Positions 34,528-43,858 of a stretch of DNA of 64,000 bases are shown piece by piece (position 1 is the first letter of the stretch; each line of letters opens with the position of its first letter). The stretch comes from Streptomyces smaragdinus (lineage in GTDB: Bacteria > Actinomycetota > Actinomycetes > Streptomycetales > Streptomycetaceae). The stretch spans positions 285,931-349,930 of the forward strand of contig NZ_WEGJ01000005.1 of the NCBI RefSeq assembly GCF_009604385.1. The letters are read 5' to 3'. The position numbers and the translations under genes are program-made. The notes below the pieces were generated by a model. The model worked only from the letters and a program-made list of their open reading frames with translations. It was not told the DNA's origin and did no database searches.

Positions 34528-37500
34528 GTGCATCTGAAGAGCCTCACCCTCCGGGGCTTCAAGTCGTTCGCGTCCGCCACGACCCTGCGCTTCGAGCCGG
34601 GGATCACCTGCGTCGTCGGGCCCAACGGCTCCGGGAAGTCCAATGTCGTCGACGCCCTGTCCTGGGTGATGGGCGAGCAGGGCGCCAAGTCGCTGCGCGG
34701 CGGCAAGATGGAGGACGTGATCTTCGCCGGCACCACCGGCCGCCCCCCGCTGGGCCGGGCCGAGGTGTCGCTGACGATCGACAACGCGGACGGCGCGCTG
34801 CCCATCGACTACGCCGAGGTGACCATCACCCGGATCATGTTCAGGAACGGCGGCAGCGAATACCAGATCAACGGCGACACCTGCCGGCTGCTGGACATCC
34901 AGGACCTGCTCTCCGACTCCGGCATCGGCCGCGAGATGCACGTGATCGTCGGCCAGGGCCAGCTCGACTCCGTACTGCACGCCGACCCGATGGGCCGCCG
35001 GGCGTTCATCGAGGAGGCCGCGGGGGTCCTCAAGCACCGCAAGCGCAAGGAGAAGGCGCTGCGGAAGCTGGACGCCATGCAGGCCAACCTCGCCCGCGTC
35101 CAGGATCTCTCCGACGAGCTGCGCCGCCAGCTCAAGCCCCTGGGCCGGCAGGCCGCCGTGGCCCGTAAGGCCGCCGTCATCCAGGCCGACCTGCGCGACG
35201 CCCGGCTGCGGCTGCTCGCCGACGACCTGGTCGCCCTGCGCCGGGCGCTCGCCGCGGAGATCGCCGACGAGGCCGCCCTCAAGCAGCGCAAGGAGAGCGC
35301 CGAGGCCGAGCTGAACGCCGCCCGTGAACGCGAGGCCGTGCTGGAGGCCGAGGTCCGCGCCCTCACCCCGCGCCTGCGCCGGGCCCAGGCCACCTGGCAC
35401 GAGCTCGGCCAGCTCGCCGAACGCGTCCGCGGCACCGTCAGCCTCGCCGAGGCCCGTGTCCGCAGCGCCACCGCCGCCCCCGCCGAGGAGCGGCGCGGCC
35501 GTGACCCGGAGGACATGGAGCGCGAGGCACAGCGGGTCCGGGAGCAGGAGGCCGAGCTGGAGGCGGCGCTGGAGGCAGCCCAGCACGCGCTGGAGGACAC
35601 CGTCGCGCACCGGTCCGACCTCGAGCGGCAGCTGTACGACGAGGAGCGCCGCCTCAAGGACGCCGCCCGCGCCATCGCCGACCGCCGCGAACGCCTCGCC
35701 CGCCTCAGCGGCCAGGTCACCGCCGCCCGGGGCCGGGCCGCCTCCGCCCAGGCCGAGATCGACCGCCTCGCCTCCGTCCGCGACGAGGCCCGCGACCGCG
35801 CCGTCACCGCCCAGGAGGCGTACGAGCGGCTCAAGGCCGAGGTCGACGGGATCGACGCCGGGGACGTTGAGCTGGCGCGGGAGCACGAGACGGCCAAGGC
35901 GGCCCTGCGGGAGGCCGAGGCAGCGCTGACCGCCGCCCGCGACGCCGTCACCGACGCCGACCGCCGCCGCGCCGCCACCCGCGCCCGCCACGACGCCCTG
36001 GCCCTGGGCCTGCGCCGCAAGGACGGCACCGGCACCCTGCTGGACGCCGGGGACCGCCTCACGGGACTGCTGGGCCCCGCCGCCGAACTCCTCACCGTCG
36101 CCCCCGGGTACGAGGTCCCCGTGGCCGCCGCGCTGGGCGCCGCCGCCGACGCCGTGGCCGTCGCGGGACCGGGCGCCGCCGCCGAGGCGCTGCGCCTGCT
36201 GCGCAAGCACGACGCCGGGCGCGCCGCGCTGCTCCTCGCCGGGGCGCCGCTGCCCTCCGAGTCGTACGGGGAACCGCCCGCCGGCGCCCGCTGGGCCGCC
36301 GCCCTGGTCGGCGGTCCCGACGAGCTGCTGCCCGCCGTCCGCCGGCTGCTGCGGGGCATCGCCGTCGTCGGCACCCTCGAGGACGCCGAGGACCTGATCG
36401 CCGCCCGCCCCGAGCTGACCGCGGTCACCGCCGAGGGCGACCTCCTCGGCGCGCACTACGCCACCGGCGGCTCCGCCGGAGCGCCCAGCCTGCTGGAGGT
36501 CCAGGCCTCCGTCGACGAGGCCGCCGCCGAGATCGCGGAGCTCGACCTGCGCTGCCGTGAGCTGGAGGACACCCGGCGCACCGCCGAGGAGGTCCGCCGC
36601 TCCTGCACCGCCGGTGTCGAGGAGCTGGGCGCCCGCCGCAGCGCCGCCGACCGGGAGAAGACCGAGGTCGCCGGCGAGCTCGGCCGGCTCGGCGGCCAGG
36701 CCCGCGCCGCCGCCGGCGAGGCCGAGCGTATGACGGCCGCCGTCGCCAAGGCCCAGGAGGCCCTCGTACGGGCCACCGAGGAGGCGGCGGAGCTGGCCGG
36801 GCGGCTGGAGGTCCTGGAGGAGACCGACGTCGAGGAGGAGCCCGACTCCACCCTGCGCGACCGGCTCTCCGCCGACGGCGCCAACGCCCGCCAGACGGAG
36901 ATGGAGGCGCGCCTGCAGGTCCGTACGCACGAGGAGCGCGTCAAGGGACTCGCCGGCCGCGCCGACGGACTGGACCGGGCCGCCAGGGCCGAGCGCGAGG
37001 CCCGCGCCCGCGCCGACCGGCTCAAGGCCCGCCGGCGGCACGAGGCGGAGGTGGCCCGGGCGGTTGCCGACGGCGCCCGGCAGCTCCTCGCGCACGTCGA
37101 GGTCTCCCTGGCCCGCGCCGAGGAGGAGCGCGCCGGCGCCGAGCAGGCCCGCGCCGTGCACGAGCAGGAGCTGGGCCGTCAGCGCGGCGCCGCCCGCGAG
37201 ATCAGCCAGGAGCTCGACAAGCTCACGGACTCGGTGCACCGCGGCGAGGTCCTGGGCGCCGAGAAGCGCATGCGGATCGAACAGCTCGAGGCCAAGGCGA
37301 TGGAGGAGCTGGGCGTCGAGCCAGTCGCGCTGGTCGCCGAGTACGGCCCCGACCAGCTCGTACCGCCGTCACCGCCCGCCGAGGGCGAGACGCTGCCGGA
37401 GGACCCGAAGCATCCGCGCAACACGCCGCGGCCGTTCGTGCGTACCGAGCAGGAGAAGCGGCTGCGGTCCGCGGAGCGCGCGTACCAGCAGCTCGGCAAG

Positions 37501-38085
37501 GTCAACCCGCTCGCGCTGGAGGAGTTCGCGGCGCTGGAGGAGCGGCACAAGTTCCTCTCCGAGCAGCTCGAGGACCTGAAGAAGACCCGCGCCGATCTGC
37601 TGCAGGTCGTCAAGGAGGTCGACGAGCGCGTCGAGCAGGTCTTCACGGAGGCGTTCCACGACACGGCGCGCGAGTTCGAGGGCGTGTTCTCCCGGCTCTT
37701 CCCCGGCGGTGAGGGGCGGCTGATCCTCACCGACCCCGACGACATGCTGCACACCGGCGTCGAGGTCGAGGCGCGGCCGCCGGGCAAGAAGGTCAAGCGG
37801 CTGTCGCTGCTCTCCGGCGGCGAGCGGTCGCTGACGGCCGTCGCGATGCTGGTGTCGATCTTCAAGGCGCGGCCGTCGCCGTTCTACGTGATGGACGAGG
37901 TCGAGGCCGCCCTCGACGACACCAACCTGCAACGGCTGATCCGGATCATGCGGGAGCTGCAGGAGTCCTCGCAGCTGATCGTGATCACGCACCAGAAGCG
38001 GACCATGGAGGTCGCCGACGCGCTGTACGGCGTGTCGATGCAGGGTGACGGTGTGTCAAAGGTGATCAGCCAGCGGTTGCGATAG
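34528..38085 (+). CDS. smc: Chromosome segregation protein SMC
   Basis: The 1185-residue SMC ATPase compacts and separates chromosomes with ScpA and ScpB. Walker A GPNGSGKSN at residues 32-40, two long coiled-coil arms, a hinge near 510-660 (LTGLLGPAAELLTVAPGYE to GDLLGAHYATGG), signature LLSGGERS near 1095-1102, and Walker B FYVMDEVEAALDD near 1119. The gene starts MHLKSLTLRGFKSFA at GTG 34528, with GGAGGAGAG upstream. It precedes ftsY, the usual order in actinobacteria. No scp genes are in the window. Confidence 0.98.
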   Translation: MHLKSLTLRGFKSFASATTLRFEPGITCVVGPNGSGKSNVVDALSWVMGEQGAKSLRGGKMEDVIFAGTTGRPPLGRAEVSLTIDNADGALPIDYAEVTITRIMFRNGGSEYQINGDTCRLLDIQDLLSDSGIGREMHVIVGQGQLDSVLHADPMGRRAFIEEAAGVLKHRKRKEKALRKLDAMQANLARVQDLSDELRRQLKPLGRQAAVARKAAVIQADLRDARLRLLADDLVALRRALAAEIADEAALKQRKESAEAELNAAREREAVLEAEVRALTPRLRRAQATWHELGQLAERVRGTVSLAEARVRSATAAPAEERRGRDPEDMEREAQRVREQEAELEAALEAAQHALEDTVAHRSDLERQLYDEERRLKDAARAIADRRERLARLSGQVTAARGRAASAQAEIDRLASVRDEARDRAVTAQEAYERLKAEVDGIDAGDVELAREHETAKAALREAEAALTAARDAVTDADRRRAATRARHDALALGLRRKDGTGTLLDAGDRLTGLLGPAAELLTVAPGYEVPVAAALGAAADAVAVAGPGAAAEALRLLRKHDAGRAALLLAGAPLPSESYGEPPAGARWAAALVGGPDELLPAVRRLLRGIAVVGTLEDAEDLIAARPELTAVTAEGDLLGAHYATGGSAGAPSLLEVQASVDEAAAEIAELDLRCRELEDTRRTAEEVRRSCTAGVEELGARRSAADREKTEVAGELGRLGGQARAAAGEAERMTAAVAKAQEALVRATEEAAELAGRLEVLEETDVEEEPDSTLRDRLSADGANARQTEMEARLQVRTHEERVKGLAGRADGLDRAARAEREARARADRLKARRRHEAEVARAVADGARQLLAHVEVSLARAEEERAGAEQARAVHEQELGRQRGAAREISQELDKLTDSVHRGEVLGAEKRMRIEQLEAKAMEELGVEPVALVAEYGPDQLVPPSPPAEGETLPEDPKHPRNTPRPFVRTEQEKRLRSAERAYQQLGKVNPLALEEFAALEERHKFLSEQLEDLKKTRADLLQVVKEVDERVEQVFTEAFHDTAREFEGVFSRLFPGGEGRLILTDPDDMLHTGVEVEARPPGKKVKRLSLLSGGERSLTAVAMLVSIFKARPSPFYVMDEVEAALDDTNLQRLIRIMRELQESSQLIVITHQKRTMEVADALYGVSMQGDGVSKVISQRLR

Positions 38086-38156
38086 CACACCGTTTCCCTT
38101 TCGGCGCGGTGCCGGACCCGCCCCCCGGCGGGGTATGAGGCGATACTGGTGCCGTT

Positions 38157-39377
38157 ATGGAAATCGTCATCCTCATCATCGCCATCGCCGTGATCGCGGT
38201 GGGCGCCGCGAGCGGGCTCGTGATCAGCGGGCGTCGCAAGAAAGCGCTCCCGCCACCGCGTGAAACCCCCACTGTCACCGCGCCGCCCGCCGAGCCCTCG
38301 GTGGGCGAGGAGTCGGTGCCCGCCGCCGAAGAAGACGTCCGGCGCACCATCGAGGAGGTGGAACTCCCCGGGGGCGAGGCCCCCGTCGTGGAGGAGACCG
38401 GGGTCCCGGTGCCCCCGTCCCCGGTCGTCGAGGTGCCCGCGCCGACCGCCGGCCGGCTCGTCCGGCTGCGCACCCGGCTCGCCCGCTCGCAGAACGTGCT
38501 GGGCAAGGGCCTCCTCGGCCTGCTCTCCCGGGACCATCTCGACGAGGACACCTGGGACGAGGTCGAGGGCACGCTGCTCACCGCCGACCTCGGTGTCGCC
38601 CCCACGCAGGAGCTCGTCGCCCGGCTGCGCGAGCGCGTCAAGGTGCTCGGCACTCGCACCCCCGACGAGCTGCGCACCCTGCTGCGCGAGGAGCTGCTGG
38701 CCCTCGTCGACCCCGGCATGGACCGCGAGGTGCACACCGAGCCCGGTGTCTCCGCGGACGGCGCCGAGGTCCCCGGCGTCGTGCTGGTCGTCGGGGTGAA
38801 CGGCACCGGCAAGACCACCACCACCGGCAAGCTGGCCCGGGTGCTCGTCGCCGACGGCCGGTCCGTCGTGCTGGGCGCCGCGGACACCTTCCGCGCCGCC
38901 GCCGCCGACCAGCTGCAGACCTGGGGCGAGCGCGTCGGCGCCCGCACCGTACGCGGTCCCGAGGGCGGTGACCCGGCCTCCGTGGCGTTCGACGCCGTGA
39001 AGGAGGGCATCGAGGAGGGCGCAGACGTGGTGCTCGTCGACACCGCCGGGCGGCTGCACACCAAGACCGGGCTGATGGACGAGCTGGGCAAGGTCAAGCG
39101 GGTCGTGGAGAAGCACGGCCCGGTGGACGAGGTGCTGCTGGTCCTGGACGCCACGACCGGGCAGAACGGCCTGGTGCAGGCGCGGGTCTTCGCCGAGGTC
39201 GTGGACATCACCGGCCTGGTGCTCACCAAGCTCGACGGGACGGCCAAGGGCGGCATCGTCGTGGCGGTGCAGCGGGAGCTGGGCGTACCGGTGAAGCTGG
39301 TCGGACTGGGCGAGGGCCCGGACGACCTCGCGCCGTTCGAGCCGGAGGCGTTCGTCGACGCGCTGATCGGCGACTGA
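38157..39377 (+). CDS. ftsY: Signal recognition particle receptor FtsY
   Basis: The 406-residue SRP GTPase receives ribosome-SRP complexes at the membrane. The N-terminal hydrophobic segment (residues 2-21, IVILIIAIAVIAVGAA) makes it membrane-anchored, as in other actinobacteria. An acidic Pro-rich linker leads to the NG domain: GVNGTGKTTTTGKLA near 214-228, DTAGRLHTK near 295, TKLDGTAKGG near 360. ATG 38157. Its partner Ffh is encoded in the same window at 46.5 kb. Confidence 0.97.
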   Translation: MEIVILIIAIAVIAVGAASGLVISGRRKKALPPPRETPTVTAPPAEPSVGEESVPAAEEDVRRTIEEVELPGGEAPVVEETGVPVPPSPVVEVPAPTAGRLVRLRTRLARSQNVLGKGLLGLLSRDHLDEDTWDEVEGTLLTADLGVAPTQELVARLRERVKVLGTRTPDELRTLLREELLALVDPGMDREVHTEPGVSADGAEVPGVVLVVGVNGTGKTTTTGKLARVLVADGRSVVLGAADTFRAAAADQLQTWGERVGARTVRGPEGGDPASVAFDAVKEGIEEGADVVLVDTAGRLHTKTGLMDELGKVKRVVEKHGPVDEVLLVLDATTGQNGLVQARVFAEVVDITGLVLTKLDGTAKGGIVVAVQRELGVPVKLVGLGEGPDDLAPFEPEAFVDALIGD

Positions 39378-39391
39378 GGGCCACGCGCGTC

Positions 39392-39433
39392 CGTGCCACC
39401 GGGACGGGGGTCAGACCCCCGACCGGTGGCACG
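39392..39433. terminator. Bidirectional terminator after ftsY
   Basis: Outer arms CGTGCCACCGG (39392-39402) and CCGGTGGCACG (39423-39433) enclose an inner GGGGGT/ACCCCC stem. The hairpin overlaps the 3' end of the convergent PrimPol-like gene. Confidence 0.75.
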
Positions 39434-40067
39434 CGTACGCCAGGGTCCCCAGCAGCAGCCGCGCCTGCGGCAGACCGGCCGCGGACCCCGGCGCCGGCGG
39501 GCGCAGCCACCGTACGGGCCCCATCCCCCGGTGGTCCGACGGCGGCGCCGTGAAGTGGTCCCCGGGGCCCAGGCAGCGCAGGTCGAGGTCGGCGTAGTCC
39601 CACCCGGTGCGGTACAGCAGCTGGGGCAGGTCCGCCGCGGCGCCGGGCGCGACGAGGAAACGCGCCCGCCCGTCCGGGGTGACCGCCACGGGGCCCAGCG
39701 GCAGGCCCATCCGCTCGAGCCGCACCAGCGCGCGCCGGCCGGCGACGGCGCCGACCTCGATGACGTCGAAGGAACGGCCCACGGGCAGCAGCACCGCGGC
39801 GCCGGGGGTGCGCGCCCAGGCGGCGCCCGCTGCGTCCAGCGTGGTGCCCGCGGGGACCACCGCGGCGTACTCCAGCGGATGGTCGCCGGGGGAGGGGCAG
39901 GCGGGGCTGCCGCAGGAGCACTCGCCGCGCGTCAGCCGGGCGCCGGCGACGACGTCCCAGCCCCACAGCCCCGTGTACTCGGCGACCGCGGTGCACTCCG
40001 TCCCGCGGCCGCGCCTGGTCCCGCGCGCCGGGCGGAAGTCGCGGATGCCGCCGATCGTGAAGCCCAT
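39411..40067 (-). CDS. PrimPol-type (bifunctional DNA primase/polymerase N-terminal) domain protein
   Basis: The 218-residue protein resembles the prim/pol domain found in plasmid and phage replication proteins: FTGLWGWDV-type opening (YTGLWGWDVVAG), CSCGSPACPSPGDHPLE zinc-finger-like cysteines, TLDAAGAAWARTPGAAVLLPVG, FDVIEVGAVAGRRALVRLERMG. I recall this as a conserved single-copy gene beside ftsY in Streptomyces. It lacks a helicase domain, and I cannot confirm the metal-binding acidic triad by eye, so activity is uncertain. ATG 40067. Convergent with ftsY and divergent from nsdA. Confidence 0.75.
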   Translation of the reverse strand: MGFTIGGIRDFRPARGTRRGRGTECTAVAEYTGLWGWDVVAGARLTRGECSCGSPACPSPGDHPLEYAAVVPAGTTLDAAGAAWARTPGAAVLLPVGRSFDVIEVGAVAGRRALVRLERMGLPLGPVAVTPDGRARFLVAPGAAADLPQLLYRTGWDYADLDLRCLGPGDHFTAPPSDHRGMGPVRWLRPPAPGSAAGLPQARLLLGTLAYACHRSGV

Positions 40068-40458
40068 GCCCCCTCCAACGGGTCTCCGGGCCGGTGGTTA
40101 CCGCGGTCCCGCGAGCCACCGGCGAATTCTTACGTACAGCATCTTCGCGGTAACACAGCGTTGCCGGAGGATGGCTTCGGCGGCGTGCTGTGGCGAAGGG
40201 GGGTGGCGTGGGGAACGGCGTGCGCCGCTTTCCGACCCGTTGCACCCGACCCGCGAACTGCCCTTGTCAAGTCAACCGTGCGAAGCCGGGGGGATGTTCA
40301 CCCGTGGGGGTGGCGAATGGTGGCGTTTCAGGGATCGCGCTCGCGTGGGAGGTGATCGTAGGATTACTTTCAGTGCACAGGCCCCACCGGTATGCGTCAT
40401 CGGACTATGCCGGGGGCAAGGAAAACGCCAGGGGCCGCAGCAGGATGGGGGCCACGAC
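40068..40458. other. 391-bp divergent region between the PrimPol-like gene and nsdA
   Basis: No gene is apparent. It should contain promoters for both flanking genes. The part near 40340-40380 is comparatively AT-rich (GTAGGATTACTTTCAG) and is the likeliest nsdA promoter area, but no box is certain. Confidence 0.4.
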
Positions 40459-41925
40459 GTGGACGGCACGAGCAGCAGCCGGGCCGGCGGCGACAAGCAC
40501 CCGAACGAACAGCTGACTTCGTGGTTCATGCGCAGCGGCTGGTCCAAGGGTGAGCTCGCACGCCAGGTCAACCGTCGTGCCCGCGTGCTGGGCGCGCACC
40601 ACATCAGCACGGACACCTCCCGGGTGCGCCGCTGGCTCGACGGGGAGAACCCGCGCGAGCCCATCCCGCGGATCCTCTCCGAGCTCTTCTCCGAGCGCTT
40701 CGGCACCCCGGTCGGCGTCGAGGACCTGGGGCTGCGCACGGCCCGGCCCACGCCCTCCGGCGGCGGCGTCGACCTGCCCTGGGCCGCGGACCAGACCGTC
40801 CAGCTGATGAGCGAGTTCTCCCGCAGCGACCTGATGCTCGCGCGCCGCGGCTTCCTCGGCAGCTCCCTGGCCCTGTCCGCCGGCCCCGCCCTGATCGAGC
40901 CCATGCAGCGCTGGCTGGTCCCCGGCCCGGCCGGCGCGGGCGTGCTCCCCGACGAGGAGCCGCCGGCCGCCGGCCGGCCGCACCGGATCTCGGGCCCCGA
41001 GCTCGACCTCCTGGAGTCCACCACGGCGATGTTCCGCCAGTGGGACAACCAGTGCGGCGGCGGCCTGCGCCGCAAGGCCGTCGTCGGCCAGCTGCACGAG
41101 GTGACGGACCTCCTCCAGGAGACCCAGACGTCCGCCGTCGCCCGCCGCCTCTTCCGCTCCGCCGCCGAGCTCGCCCAGCTCGCCGGCTGGATGAGCTACG
41201 ACGTGGGCCTGCAGCCCACCGCGCAGAAGTACTTCGTCCTCGCCCTGCACGCCGCCAAGGAGTCCGGCGACAAGCCCCTGGGCGCGTACGTCCTGTCCGC
41301 CATGGCCCGCCAGATGATCCATCTGGGCCGCGCGGACGACGCCCTGGAGCTCATCCACCTCGCGCAGTACGGCAGCCGGGACAACGCGACCCCCCGCACC
41401 CAGTCCATGCTGTATGCGATGGAGGCCCGCGCGTACGCCAATCTGGGCCAGCCCGACCGCTGCCACCGCGCCGTGCGGATGGCGGAGGACTGCTACTCCG
41501 ACATCGCCCGCGGCGACGACGAGCCCGGCTGGATCCAGTTCTTCGGCGAGGGCGAGCTGAGCGCCGAGAACGCCCACTCCTACCGCGACCTCGCCTACGT
41601 CGCCGGCCGCTCGCCCACCTACGCCGCGCTCGCCCGCCCGCCCATGGAGCGGGCCGTGGAGCTCTTCGCCGCCCAGCCGGACTACACCCGGTCGTACGCG
41701 CTGAACCTCGTCGGCATGGCCACCGTGCATCTGCTGGAGCGCGAGCCCGAGCAGTGCGCCGAGCGCACCGGCGAGGCCATCGCCGTCGCCCGCAGCATGC
41801 GCTCCGAGCGCGTCAACACCCGCATCCGCACCACCGTGGACCTCGCCCTGCGCTCCTACGGCAGCGTGGCCGACGTCGTACGCCTCGCCGACCGGCTCCA
41901 GCAGGAGCTCCCCGAAACCGCCTAG
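40459..41925 (+). CDS. nsdA: NsdA, TPR-containing negative regulator of differentiation
   Basis: The 488-residue protein matches S. coelicolor NsdA in its hallmark regions: NEQLTSWFMRSGWSKGELARQVNRRA and ISTDTSRVRRWLDGENPREP (a helix-turn-helix-like N-terminus), LMLARRGFLGSSLALSAGP, and a C-terminal TPR region (GWMSYDVGLQPTAQKYFVLALHAAKESGD, RTQSMLYAMEARAYANLG). In S. coelicolor its loss raises antibiotic production and sporulation. GTG 40459 has AGGATGGGG upstream. It lies just before amtB, as in S. coelicolor. How it acts is not clear from sequence. Confidence 0.94.
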   Translation: MDGTSSSRAGGDKHPNEQLTSWFMRSGWSKGELARQVNRRARVLGAHHISTDTSRVRRWLDGENPREPIPRILSELFSERFGTPVGVEDLGLRTARPTPSGGGVDLPWAADQTVQLMSEFSRSDLMLARRGFLGSSLALSAGPALIEPMQRWLVPGPAGAGVLPDEEPPAAGRPHRISGPELDLLESTTAMFRQWDNQCGGGLRRKAVVGQLHEVTDLLQETQTSAVARRLFRSAAELAQLAGWMSYDVGLQPTAQKYFVLALHAAKESGDKPLGAYVLSAMARQMIHLGRADDALELIHLAQYGSRDNATPRTQSMLYAMEARAYANLGQPDRCHRAVRMAEDCYSDIARGDDEPGWIQFFGEGELSAENAHSYRDLAYVAGRSPTYAALARPPMERAVELFAAQPDYTRSYALNLVGMATVHLLEREPEQCAERTGEAIAVARSMRSERVNTRIRTTVDLALRSYGSVADVVRLADRLQQELPETA

Positions 41926-41990
41926 CCCCCCGCGGACGCCGCCCGCCCCGCGACGGCAGTTCACCGCCCCGTAACACCCTCCCCGTCTTC

Positions 41991-42028
41991 GTCACGGCCG
42001 CGAAACATCGCGCGGTAACGGCTGAAAC
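41991..42028 (+). promoter_or_regulatory. GlnR-type operator before amtB
   Basis: GTCAC-n6-GAAAC (41991-42006) followed by GTAAC-n4-GAAAC (42015-42028) fits the gTnAc-n6-GaAAc half-site pairs bound by GlnR in Streptomyces. A further GTAAC lies at 41971. It begins about 130 bases before the amtB ATG. GlnR activates this operon under nitrogen limitation in S. coelicolor. Confidence 0.75.
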
Positions 42029-42123
42029 CCCCCTGCGACACCGTCTGGTCGCATCAACGGCTCACCCGCGAAGACCGCACCGGCGCTCACCCGCACGGGC
42101 CGCACGACGACGAGGAGACGCAG

Positions 42124-43820
<1,697 letters not shown>

Positions 43821-43858
43821 CGGGCGACCGTCCCCTCGACGGCGAAGGAGTACGGCGG

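Noticed and set aside
34423..37239. A 938-codon minus-strand frame opposite smc.
   Set aside because: smc is unambiguous on the plus strand over the whole region.
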